A stretch of DNA of 15,863 nucleotides from contig JALNQF010000714.1 of assembly GCA_028456385.1 (NCBI GenBank), positions 1 to 15,863 of the forward strand. Reading direction: 5' to 3'. Shown here in pieces: positions 8,150 to 15,863 of the stretch (positions are counted from its first letter, which is position 1; every line of letters starts with the position of its first letter). The notes beneath the pieces were generated by a model. The model made no database searches. It saw only the letters and a list, made by a program, of their open reading frames with translations, and was not told the DNA's origin. The DNA comes from Ophiosphaerella korrae (taxonomy: Eukaryota; Ascomycota; Dothideomycetes; Pleosporales; Phaeosphaeriaceae). The translations under genes were made by a program, and so were the position numbers.

Positions 8150-8700
8150 CGTATAGACTAATATTTGTAGATAAAAAAAAAATAAGTAATAAGAGACCTT
8201 ACGTAGATTTTAAGAAAACTAACGCAATTATAAATAAGAATTAATATCTACTACTATAAATAGATAGAATACAAGATAGACTATAAAGAGTAAAGATCTT
8301 TATAAAATTAGATATCTAGAACGCCTACTATAAGATTAGAATTAAGAAAGGTAATAAATAGAAAATAGTATTTAGAATATAGTATAGACTATATAAATAC
8401 TTAGTTATACTATTTAGCTTAATAAACGTACTAGTAGTATTCTAAGAAAGAATTAATATAGTACTAAGAGAGTACTTAGATATATTTATATTTATATACT
8501 TAGATAATATCTTTATATTCTTAGAAATAGAAGAAGAATACGTATAATATATATATAAAGTACTAGAGAAACTAGTAGAAAATAAACTATTTCTTAAAAT
8601 AAGAAAATGTAAATTCTATATAAAGGAAATAGATTTCCTTAGATTTATTATTAAACTAGGAAAAATTAAGATTAACTTAGAAAAAATTAGATTAATTAAT
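8150..8700 (+). pseudogene. Element C reverse transcriptase relic
   Basis: KRPYVDFKKTNAII (8197-8238) is the RT motif RxCVDYRxLN. KLDI-stop-NAYYKIRI with Asp at 8311-8313 is motif A, its catalytic Asp retained. The motif YLDD stands as YLDN at 8497-8508: the second Asp is Asn (AAT at 8506-8508), followed by IFIF. The upstream segment RINIVLREYLDIFIF matches the usual sequence before the YLDD loop. Several Gln and Trp codons are stops. Spacing of the motifs is normal, so no deletion has occurred. Confidence 0.9.
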
Positions 8701-8919
8701 AAATAGCTAACACTAAGAAACCTAAAAGAGGTATAATAATTTTATAAGCTAGCTAACTTTTATAAGAAGTTAATAATAGGATAGTTTAAAGATATAGAAC
8801 TAATAACAAGACTTATAAAGAAAGATACGCTATTTAAATAGATAAAAGAATATAATAAAGTATTTAATAAGATTAAAAGAAAGTTTATAGAAAACCTAGT
8901 TATTAGAATATATAACCTA

Positions 8920-9300
8920 GACCTACTAGCGATAGTAAAAATAGATACATCTAACTTAGTTTATAGAATAGCACTAATATAAGAAGACTTAGAAACTAAA
9001 AAAGAATACTTAGTTAAGTACTTCTTTAAGAAGATAAAAATAGTAGAGCTTAACTATCTAATTTATAATAAGGAAATACTAGTAATCTATAAAGTATTTA
9101 AATAATAGAGAGTATACTTATAAAGAGTAAAGTATTAGATAAAGGTTTATATAGACTATAAGAATCTTATAAGATTTATAATAAATAAAGAACTATTATA
9201 ACGCTATATAAGATAGTAGGAATTCCTATTAATATTTAATATAGAAATTATATATATAAAAGAGAAAGATAACTAATTTATAGATACTCTTAGTAGAAGA
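8920..9300 (+). pseudogene. Element C RNase H relic
   Basis: VKIDTSNLVYRIAL (8935-8976) is the start of gypsy RNase H (vetDASdxaxGavL), with the Asp at 8944-8946 intact. KIVELNYLIYNKEILVIYKVFK (around 9040-9105) matches the xxaExNYxxxxKELLAIvxxfk block. VYIDYKNLIRF (9148-9180) is the TDHKNL block with its Asp intact. A conserved tail ending DTLSRR-like (near 9282-9300) closes the domain. It would have removed RNA from the RNA-DNA hybrid during replication. Confidence 0.85.
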
Positions 9301-9539
9301 CTAGACCTATAAGAAGAAGTAAGTACTACTAGTATAGTTCTAGTTAAGAATAAAGAAGGATACTTAATCTTAAATACGCTTAAGATAGCTACAATACTTC
9401 AAAAAACAAATAATAAACTAGATAAATAGATTAGGAAAATAACGTATAAAGTATCTAAAGAAATAAAGAAACTAGAAATCTAAAAAGGACTTATATAAGC
9501 CTATAGAAGAATATATATTCTAAGTAAAATCTAAAGAGA

Positions 9540-10560
9540 ATTTATATAATAATTCTATAAATTACTAGTATATAGTTACTAAGAAATTAAGAAAATATTA
9601 GATAGACTACTACAAGACTACTATATTCTAAAAGCAAGATAACTAGTAATAGAAGTACTATAAGACTATATAGAATACTATAGAAATAAGTATAATAGAC
9701 ACGTACTATATAGAATACTATAACTAGTAGAAATACTAGAATAACTATAGAGAGTTATTACAATAGACTTTATTATAAAGTTACCTAAGTCTAAAGACCT
9801 AATATTAAGAGTTAAGTATAATAGAATTATAATAATAGTAGATAAACTTATAAAGTATTTATACTTTAGACTATATAAAGAAAAGAGTAGGATAGAGGTT
9901 ACTATATACTAGGTTCTAGGAACTATAATTAGTTAATATAGACTACTAGATAAAATTATTATAGATAGAGATGTATAATTTATATTAAAACTATAGGGAA
10001 CAATAATAGTATAATTAGAAATATAATACGTAATATCTATAGTATACTAACTATAGATAGATAGATAATTAAAATAAATAAATTAGATAGTAGAATAATA
10101 CTTAAGATACTATCTTAACTACAACTAAAATAATTAGGTATAGCTATTACCTATAGTATAATTAGTATACAATAGTATAAAGAATATAGTAATAGGAATA
10201 TTACTTTTCTTTATAAACTATAGATTTAAACCTAATATATATTAGATACTAAGAAATTAGATATCTTAGTCTCTAAGAAGAGAAAACTTTACTAATAGAC
10301 TTAAAGATATATATAATTAACTAAGATAAGACGTAGAATTCTTATAAGATTATATAGCTAAGTACTATAATAAGAAGTATAAAGAAAGACCTTAATTTAA
10401 AGAGAGAGAAAAAGTATAGTTAGTATAAAAGAATATTAAAAGTAAATAACTAAGTTTAAAATTAGACTACGTTAAGATAGAACTATATAAAATTAAGAAG
10501 AAAGTTATACTAGTTATATTTAAACTAAAGCTACTAAATAAGATAAAGATATACTTAATA
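9540..10560 (+). pseudogene. Element C integrase relic
   Basis: The HHCC finger is present by position: likely His positions at 9571-9573 and 9577-9579 are Tyr, and both Cys of CX2C are Tyr (9667-9669, 9676-9678). ITIDFIIKLPKSKDL (9757-9801) starts the catalytic core with Asp at 9766-9768. IDRDV at 9961-9975 carries the second Asp (9964-9966). In the HPQTDGQTE block the catalytic Glu has become Lys (AAA, 10072-10074). The C-terminal GPY/F module is seen as KIELYKIKK with GPY changed to ELY (10480-10488). The DDE triad is therefore broken at its third residue. Confidence 0.88.
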
Positions 10561-10629
10561 TTCTATATAGCCTTACTAGAATAAGTACTATAAGAAGTAA
10601 AACTACTAGTATATAAAGTAGACACGTAT

Positions 10630-10800
10630 AAAGAATAAGAAGAATAAGAAGTTAAGAAAATCTTATAGTACTAGTTCTATAATAGAAGAAACTACTACTT
10701 AGTAGAATAGATAAGTATAGATAAAAAAAGATAACTATAAGAAAAAATATAAGAACTAGAGGATAATCTTAATTACTCTAAGAAACTAAAGAACTTCTAA
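10630..10800 (+). pseudogene. Element C chromodomain relic
   Basis: Following the integrase in frame is E-stop-EVKKIL-stop-Y-stop-FYNRRNYYLVE-stop (10648-10710), which fits the chromodomain start (EWEVExIL..R...Y.YLVKW). It continues through a degenerate W.P..NL segment to KKLKNF near 10797. Trp codons of the fold are TAG/TAA. It is the module that gives chromoviruses their name and is thought to bind H3K9-methylated chromatin. Confidence 0.82.
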
Positions 10801-11436
10801 AGTTAAAATCCTTTAGAACGCCTAGTAGTAAATTAAGAGAACTAATATTACTACTACTAGATAGAGAAGTAATAAGAGCGCCTAGTATAGTAGGAGTAGC
10901 TTTAATTATAGCTTTAAAGTTAAGCTTAGACTCTATAAGAATAGCTTACGTAATAGACTTTTTATTATTTAAGGCCTTTATCCTATAAAGATAAACTAAA
11001 TAAGTATAATTTTCTACCTATATACTTAGAATTTAATTACGTTCTTTTTTAGCCTTAGTAATCTATTTAGATAGTTTATCTTAAGTATAGTTAATAGCTC
11101 TCCCTATTATAAATAAGTATAGATACAAGAATAAGTATTATTAACCTATACTCTACAAGAGAAATACTAGAAAAGTTATAAGATATATAAGTATTAGTAT
11201 AAATATATACTTTATAAGCCTTACTATATTTTAAAGAAATATACTCTAGAAGAAGATTTAAAGATTTATAATAAAAATAAAGAAATATTATAATACTATA
11301 ATATAATATATAATCTACTAATTAAAGATAATAAAGAGTAGACTTAGCAAGTATAAGAGAAGATAAAGAACTCTATATTAATAAAGAAACTAGATTAATA
11401 ACTTTAGCCCTAGAATAGATAAACTAGGACCTATCT
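10801..11436. other. Element C 3' untranslated region
   Basis: About 640 bp lie between the chromodomain and the polypurine tract. From 10860 to 11105 the minus strand has an unusually open frame (see findings). The distal part (11240-11436) is homologous to 14984-15170, the matching region of element E: both contain TAATAAAAATAAAGAAATAT and TTAATAACTTTAGC. No RNA gene or promoter is seen. Confidence 0.55.
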
Positions 11437-11450
11437 AGAGGAGGAGATAG
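11437..11450 (+). other. Polypurine tract of element C
   Basis: AGAGGAGGAGATAG lies directly before the right LTR. Its purine-only run of 11 bases would prime plus-strand synthesis. In element E the same place reads AAAAAAAATAG, the all-A product of G-to-A change. Confidence 0.8.
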
Positions 11451-11908
11451 TATTATAGACGTAATAAGAGAAATTAAGATAGAACTAATTAGTCCTAACT
11501 TAGGTACTAATAAAGTATAGGACGAGTAAGGTAATAATCTTAATTAGAAAGCTACTTACAACTAGGATACGTAGTAGTAATCTATAATTACGTGCGAATA
11601 GATTAAGGTAATCTATAATAACGTACTAATAGATTAGAGTAATCTATAATTACGTACGTATAGATTAGTAGTAATCTATATTGTTATATAAATAGATTAG
11701 TATAAGTATATAGATACTAGTATACGTATTATTAGGATAGTATTAGTAATTTAATTTATTAACTATAGAACGCTAGTACAAGATAGTTGTAAAACATCTT
11801 CTATTATTTATAGTTATTGTAGATTACAATACGAGCTTTTATTATTACTTCCTAATCTACTAACTACTAATATAGGCGCTAGTAGTCGATAATAGGTAGC
11901 CTATTACA
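11451..11908 (+). repeat. 3' LTR of element C (458 bp)
   Basis: It is the gap-free partner of 4849-5306. It starts TATTATAG (TG mutated) and ends CCTATTACA with its terminal CA intact. The four-unit hairpin array is at 11577-11702. In its first part it carries more T/A than the left LTR, so the two LTRs were mutated unequally. Confidence 0.95.
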
Positions 11909-11913
11909 TCTAG
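11909..11913. repeat. Target site duplication TCTAG, right copy, of element C
   Basis: It is identical to 4844-4848. The sequence after it belongs to minus-strand element D. Confidence 0.9.
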
Positions 11914-14548
11914 TATACTAAACTCTATCTTATATTATTTTTTTCTTTTAAGTTTATTACTAAATCTTATAGCTAGTATTTTAAAAAGTAGTTTTTAAGT
12001 TCTATAAGCTACTTCTCTTATTACTTATATTTTTCTAGGAATTCTCTTTTATAAGTACTTATAGTAGCTTTTAATATTTTTTTTTAAAGTAGCTAATTTT
12101 CTCTATTCTCTAATTAATTCTTAAGTTAGTTATCTATAACTAGAGTATTTCTAGTATTATATTTTACTTATTATTAATTATTATTATATCTATAACTATA
12201 TTTCTAATCTTTAACTTTTTTAGCTCTTATATATAAAGTACTATCTTAAACTTATTAGGTTTCTAGAATAGTTTTCTTTTAATTATACTTAGTTATTAAA
12301 AGTACTTTTTTATAGTATACTTTATTTCTTAATTTTTTATAAACTTCTTTAATATAAAGTTTTTTATAGCTTTACTATTAATTATAATTTCTACTTTATT
12401 TCTCTAGTATATTTTTTTATATAATATATAGCCTTATTATACTATTAAGTTTTACTTACTTAAGCTATTTTATAAATTATCTATCTTTCTAAAGCTATTA
12501 CTCTACTTTCTATTTATAGTTTTTATATTTAAGATATTTATTTTTAGTATATTTATATTATAGTTTTCTTAAAATATATTCTTTTAGTAGTTTCTTTTTT
12601 AGTCTAATTACTATATATTTTTTATTAGGTATACTAACTAATTTCTAACTTTTAATATCTTTTCTCTAGATAGCTTTTATATAATTATATCTCTTCTTTT
12701 ATACTAGTTAAGTATAGCCTCTTACTTTAGCTTCTCTATATATATAGTAATTTATATTTAAGTATAATACCTAAGATACTTTAAAATATACTAGATACTC
12801 TAGATTTATTTTTTTATTATCTCTTTCTTAGTATCTATTAGTATTACGTTTTATTTATACTAAAATATAGTATACTACTAGTATATTTAGTATATAAGCT
12901 TTATTAATTTATTATATTTTTTTTATAAAGAATTACTATTCTTTTTATATAAGTATTCTTTTTACTATAACTATATATTATTCTATCTACTATTAGAATA
13001 GTATAAATTTTATATTTTTTAAATTATATATCTTTTAGTTTTTATATACTTTCTTTATACTTATAACTAGTAAGTATTTCTAAATAAACTACTAATATTT
13101 ATTTTATTTTACTATATCTATTATTATATAGCTATTATAACTTCTATTAATTTAAGTATACTTTATACTTCTAACTTTATATTTTTTATTTTTTTTTAGT
13201 TTTTTAGAAGTAACTAAAAGTACTAAAGCTTTTTCTCTTTCTAAATCTTTTATTAATAAGTCTCTTAAATATCTTATTTCTTTAAGCTTATTTTAAATTC
13301 TTTTTTTATTACTACTACTTTATTCTTTTTTAAAAACTATCTTACTTTTTATTTACTAAAATAGTATATATAGTAGTTATATTTATAATAAAAAGTTTAA
13401 TAAAGTATTATATATTATAATTTTTTATTTACTATAACTTTTTTTTAAAGCTTAGCTTATACTTTTAGTACTTCTTTCTTATTCTTTATTATTTTTAACT
13501 AAGCTTCTTTTCTTTTTTAAAATTTTTACTTTTATAGTCTTTTATAAAGTATCTTAGTTTCTTATATTTATAATATACTATATTTTTTTTCTTTAATTTA
13601 TAGTTTTTTATATAGTAGCTTTTTTTACTATAGTTATAGTATATAAAGTCTTTATATTTCTTTTTACTATCTTTATTAATATCTAATATTATAAAATCCT
13701 TAATATTATAGTTTCTATAGTATCTACTATATTTATTTATTTTTTATTCTTAAAGGTTATTATCTACTTATATTACTTATCTTTTTAGAGCTACTAATAT
13801 ACTTAGTTTCTCTATCTAAATTAACTTATATTAAATACTTACTTTTAGTCTTTATTTAAATCTTAATATAAAAGATAGTTTATTTTATTCTATATTTTAT
13901 AATAGTTATTTAAATTCTAATATATACTTAGAAATACTTTTTTATTACTTAAGTTATTTAAGCTTTTTTTTTACTTATTAAGTAATATTTATATCTTTAA
14001 ATACTACTCTTATTATTTATATTAAGTATTTATAGCTTCTAAAATTAGCTATTATTTTATTTTTCTTTATTCTTAGAACTTATAAGTTATAGTCTATCTA
14101 GTAAAGTTTAAACTATTTTATTACTTTTCTTTTTAAGTATATTCTAATATACGCGTTTTTTTTTTCTTTAATATTAAAATATAGTACTTATATATCTACT
14201 TATAGTTATACTAAAGCTAAAAAAAGTTTTAGGTTCTTTTTTATTCTATTAAATTTCTTAAGTATAAGTATTTTAAGTAGTTTCTTTATTATACTTATTT
14301 TTAGTTTCTAAGTAATTTTTTCTATCTAGTTCTATCTTACTATAATAGCCTTAATTTAAGCTTTATTCTATTTAATATATTTTTATAGTTTTTATTTTAT
14401 ATTTCTAAAGCTTTAATTATTAATTTTATATCTTTTTTCTTAGTAATTAGATTATTTAAGTATATTTTAACTACTACTTAGTTAGTTCTATCTAACTTAT
14501 AGCACTTAGAATTACTTTACTTTTTTTCTTAGTTATACTTTCTACTAT
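11914..14548 (-). pseudogene. Element D gag-protease-pol relic, upstream part
   Basis: The minus strand carries the start context ATAGTAGAAAGT at 14548-14537, the counterpart of C's start at 5368. Two CX2CX4HX4C zinc knuckles follow, complement of 13600-13641 (YYNYSKKSYYIKNY) and of 13534-13575, the latter giving the same protein as in C; all ligands are Tyr. The protease site INSKA (complement of 12368-12382) has lost Asp and Gly. First codon bases change class between start (1 modulo 3), knuckles (0) and protease (1), so at least two net frameshifting indels have occurred. The + strand looks T-rich here simply because the gene runs leftwards. CA and TG are very rare through 12000-14500. Confidence 0.85.
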
Positions 14549-14610
14549 TATATTAGCTTAGACTATATACTACTTATACTTTACTTTTCTTAATAGCTAA
14601 ATTAGTAAAG

Positions 14611-14983
14611 TATAGTAAAGTTACTTATTATTAACTATAAGTAACTACTTTAAGAGAAGTATAATAGATTAGAAGTTAATAGTAAAAGTATATATTATAA
14701 TTAAGTAATAAGCTATAAATAATAAAAGAATTCTTAGAATATCTATATATTATTACTTTTAGTTAGAGATTAGATTACTAATACTATTTTAATAATATAT
14801 ATTACTACTAACTATATACTTCTACTAATTTATTATATACTATTATAGATTACTTTATATTATATATCTAGGTTATAGTTTATTTTTTAATTTAAGTTAT
14901 TACTCTACTTATTTTATACTTTATTAGTACTTAAGTTAAAACTAATTAGTTTTATTTTAATTTCTCTTATTATACCTATAATA
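14611..14983 (-). repeat. 5' LTR of element D (373 bp)
   Basis: On the minus strand it begins TATTATAGGTATAATAAGAG, matching C's TGTTATAGACGTAACAAGAG, and ends TTTACTATA just before CTTTACTAATTTAG, the conserved leader. It is homologous along its length with the LTRs of C and E; shared blocks include TAGTATTAGTAATCTAAT and ATTCTAAGAATT (D and E). It has roughly one hairpin unit (GTAATCTATAATAG...AAATTAG) where C has four, explaining most of the length difference. Confidence 0.85.
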
Positions 14984-15181
14984 AGTTAACTTAAGTTTAG
15001 TATAATAAAAATAAAGAAATATCTTAATTTTATTTTAAGTAACTTATTTAATAAGTAGTACTTTATTATATTAAAAATAATAAAGTATAAAGAGTAATAA
15101 AAAGTTAAAAATTAATAAAAAAAGTAAGTTAATAACTTTAGCTTTAAAGTAAAGAAATAAAAACTTACTTAAAAAAAATAG
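14984..15181 (+). mobile_element. Element E: 3' untranslated fragment and polypurine tract
   Basis: This segment abuts the outer end of D's LTR and aligns with the region just before C's 3' LTR (about 11255-11450). Matching blocks are TAATAAAAATAAAGAAATAT and TTAATAACTTTAGC. It ends in AAAAAAAATAG (15171-15181), a polypurine tract whose G bases appear to have become A. With the LTR after it, this is the 3' end of a + strand copy whose remaining part was displaced by insertion of D. The five bases AGTTA (14984-14988) would be D's target duplication; the partner is not in the window. Confidence 0.72.
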
Positions 15182-15216
15182 TATTATAGTAGTAATAGAA
15201 AAAAACTAAATAGAAC

Positions 15217-15265
15217 TAATTAGCTTTATAATAAAAGATAATAAGCTTAATTAAAAAGCTAATTA
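15217..15265. repeat. Inverted repeat in element E LTR (11-bp arms)
   Basis: TAATTAGCTTT at 15217-15227 pairs exactly with AAAGCTAATTA at 15255-15265 around a 27-base loop. It lies in the part of the LTR that corresponds to the array region of element C. Confidence 0.7.
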
Positions 15266-15284
15266 TAATAAAAATATATAATAA

Positions 15285-15310
15285 CTTTATAGCTTTATAA
15301 AGCTATAAAG
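15285..15310. repeat. Perfect 26-bp palindrome in element E LTR
   Basis: The segment CTTTATAGCTTTA followed by its exact reverse complement TAAAGCTATAAAG has no spacer. It can form a cruciform in DNA or a hairpin in the LTR transcript. It replaces the tandem hairpins seen in C. Confidence 0.8.
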
Positions 15311-15536
15311 CTAGTAAAATAGTATAAGTATATAGTTAGTAAAGATATATACTATTAGAAAAGTATTAGTAATCTAATTTCTAACTAAAAATAATAATAT
15401 ATTAATATTCTAAGAATTATTCTATTATTTATAAGTTTATTACTTAATTACTATATATACTTTAGTTATTAACTTTTAATCTACTATACTCTTTTTAAAA
15501 AGTTACTTATAGATAATAATAAGTAACTCTATTATA

Positions 15537-15863
15537 CTTTTAGAACTTTATTTTATACTTTATATTACTATAGCTTACTATAGCTTATAGTATAATAATA
15601 TCTTTTTTCTTTATAGTATATACTTTTAAGTACTACTTTATATATATAAGTAGTAATACTAGACTTTTTAGTAGCTAATAATAGTTCTAGTATATATTTT
15701 TAGTAACTTAAAAGTACTTTATCTTAGCTTAGTCTTTACTAGCTAGCTATAAGGTAGACTTTACGTAAGATAACTTAATAAGGTAGTTTTAATAATTAAC
15801 TAAAAAGAGTAAATAGTAAATAAAGCTATCTAAGTAAGTACTAGGTATATATACCTAGTAGCT
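15537..15863. other. AT-rich flank right of element E, unassigned
   Basis: These 327 bases match none of the elements above as far as I can see. They contain an 8-bp inverted repeat (TACTACTT 15631-15638 with AAGTAGTA 15648-15655), a few CG-containing words (ACGTAAG near 15761) and a 22-bp palindrome at 15839-15860. CA and TG are absent or nearly so, so this is probably another RIP-mutated repeat rather than single-copy host DNA. I see no gene. Confidence 0.4.
15839..15860. repeat. Perfect 22-bp palindrome
   Basis: TACTAGGTATA is followed directly by its reverse complement TATACCTAGTA. It lies at the extreme right edge, so its wider context cannot be judged. Confidence 0.75.

Larger units (their letters stand above)
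5368..10800 (+). pseudogene. Element C gag-pol: single-frame polyprotein relic, about 1,810 codons
   Basis: One frame (first bases 1 modulo 3) carries every domain from zinc knuckles to chromodomain, although dozens of TAA/TAG codons interrupt it. The likely start is ATA at 5368 (ATG before RIP, followed by GTAGAAAGT); element D has the same context at 14548. Gag and pol share the frame, so either the family used a single long ORF or any separating stop was read through; no frameshift site is needed. Stops fall where Gln or Trp is expected, and inactivating replacements are Cys-to-Tyr, His-to-Tyr, Asp-to-Asn, Gly-to-Arg/Glu and Glu-to-Lys, all RIP-type transitions. I detect no net frame change along 5.4 kb, in contrast to D. 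When intact it would have made the particle, the protease, reverse transcriptase/RNase H and the integrase. Confidence 0.9.
4849..11908 (+). mobile_element. Element C: complete Ty3/gypsy chromovirus, RIP-inactivated
   Basis: The element is 7,060 bp with LTRs of exactly 458 bp, termini TG (left LTR start) and CA (right LTR end), and a 5-bp target duplication TCTAG. Domain order is gag zinc knuckles, protease, reverse transcriptase, RNase H, integrase, chromodomain, which defines a chromovirus. It lies in the opposite orientation to element D, which it interrupts. Length, TSD and domain order are all intact, so the element was structurally complete on arrival and killed by point mutation only. 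Of the copies here it retains most CA/TG, especially in its left LTR, and is probably the youngest of the C/D/E family in this window. Confidence 0.95.
4538..14983 (-). mobile_element. Element D: minus-strand Ty3/gypsy copy of the C family, split by C
   Basis: Reverse-complemented, 11914-14983 aligns with element C from its 5' LTR through gag and protease to about 8058, and 4538-4843 continues the alignment to about 8365. The two pieces are separated only by C and one TCTAG. The 5' LTR is at 14611-14983. The copy diverges from C by far more than RIP transitions: it has a 373-bp LTR instead of 458, about 49 bp less between zinc knuckles and protease, and frame changes. It is thus an older, related subfamily. 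It stands next to the 3' end of element E, into which it seems to have inserted. The remainder of pol and its 3' LTR are outside the window. Confidence 0.85.
15182..15536 (+). repeat. 3' LTR of element E (355 bp)
   Basis: It starts TATTATAGTAGTAATAG and ends CTCTATTATA, matching the termini of the C and D LTRs. Internal blocks AAAGTATTAGTAATCTAATTTCTAACTAAAAATAATAATATATTAA and TTACTTATAGATAATAATAAGTAACT are near-identical to D's LTR. In place of C's hairpin array it has its own palindromes at 15217-15265 and 15285-15310. Bases 15537-15541 (CTTTT) would be its target duplication; no partner is in the window. Confidence 0.82.

Noticed and set aside
5368..10800. Reading TAA and TAG as glutamine (ciliate-type code) would open a very long ORF
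   Set aside because: TAG/TAA also stand at tryptophan positions (LVKWKGY in A, chromodomain of C), and catalytic Asp, Glu, Cys and His are replaced by RIP-type transitions. A live gene with another code would not have lost these.
11914..14550. T-rich + strand with apparent short ORFs as host genes
   Set aside because: The minus strand aligns with gag-protease-pol of element C, including both zinc knuckles and the protease site, so these are shadows of element D.
1..15863. Organellar genome, Plasmodium or other naturally AT-rich genome
   Set aside because: The bias is specific for loss of CA/TG with CG, CC and GG partly spared, and repeat copies differ by transitions only. This points to RIP, and nuclear gypsy elements fill the window.
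1..15863. tRNA or rRNA genes and intact host genes
   Set aside because: I saw no tRNA-like cloverleaf, no GGTTCRANTCC-type B box and no rRNA core sequence. Every long frame is broken by RIP stops or overlaps element sequence.

Overview
ORGANISM AND GENERAL CHARACTER. The window is extremely A+T-rich. CA and TG dinucleotides are almost absent and TA is in large excess, while CG, CC and GG survive in places (for example the GC-rich run near 4066-4080). This skew, together with repeat copies that differ almost only by C/T and G/A transitions, is the signature of repeat-induced point mutation (RIP). I infer nuclear DNA of a filamentous ascomycete (Pezizomycotina), from an AT-rich heterochromatic block. 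I found no intact protein gene, rRNA, tRNA or CRISPR array. Everything I can identify is retrotransposon, and all coding regions are dead. LAYOUT (elements named A to E here). A is a Ty3/gypsy chromovirus on the + strand, truncated by the left window edge. Its integrase is at 3-682, the integrase end and chromodomain at 3020-3540, the 3' region at 3541-4109 and its 3' LTR from 4110 to about 4538. B is a small complete LTR element (688-3014; LTRs 196 bp; TSD ATATC) inserted in A's integrase. Removing B plus one TSD restores A's reading frame exactly. C is a complete Ty3/gypsy chromovirus on the + strand (4849-11908; LTRs 458 bp; TSD TCTAG). Its gag-pol can be followed in one frame for about 1,800 codons despite dozens of stops. 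D is a related copy on the minus strand, split by C: gag, protease and early pol lie at 11914-14550, the start of reverse transcriptase at about 4538-4843, and its 5' LTR at 14611-14983. E is a third copy of the C/D family on the + strand, seen only as its 3' end (14984-15181) and 3' LTR (15182-15536). The last 327 bases (15537-15863) are unassigned AT-rich sequence. HOW THE PIECES RELATE. The order of events reads as a nest: E was hit by D, D by C and probably also by A, and A by B. The outer, older copies (D, E) are the most depleted of CA/TG and carry indels. The youngest, C, has LTRs of equal length that differ by transitions, and an unbroken frame. A and C carry chromodomain relics, a module thought to steer chromoviruses to heterochromatin, which fits repeated insertion into the same silent region. 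No working gene system is visible. The value of the window lies in the layered record of transposition and mutation, the unusual tandem and palindromic structures in the LTRs, and the unidentified payload of element B.
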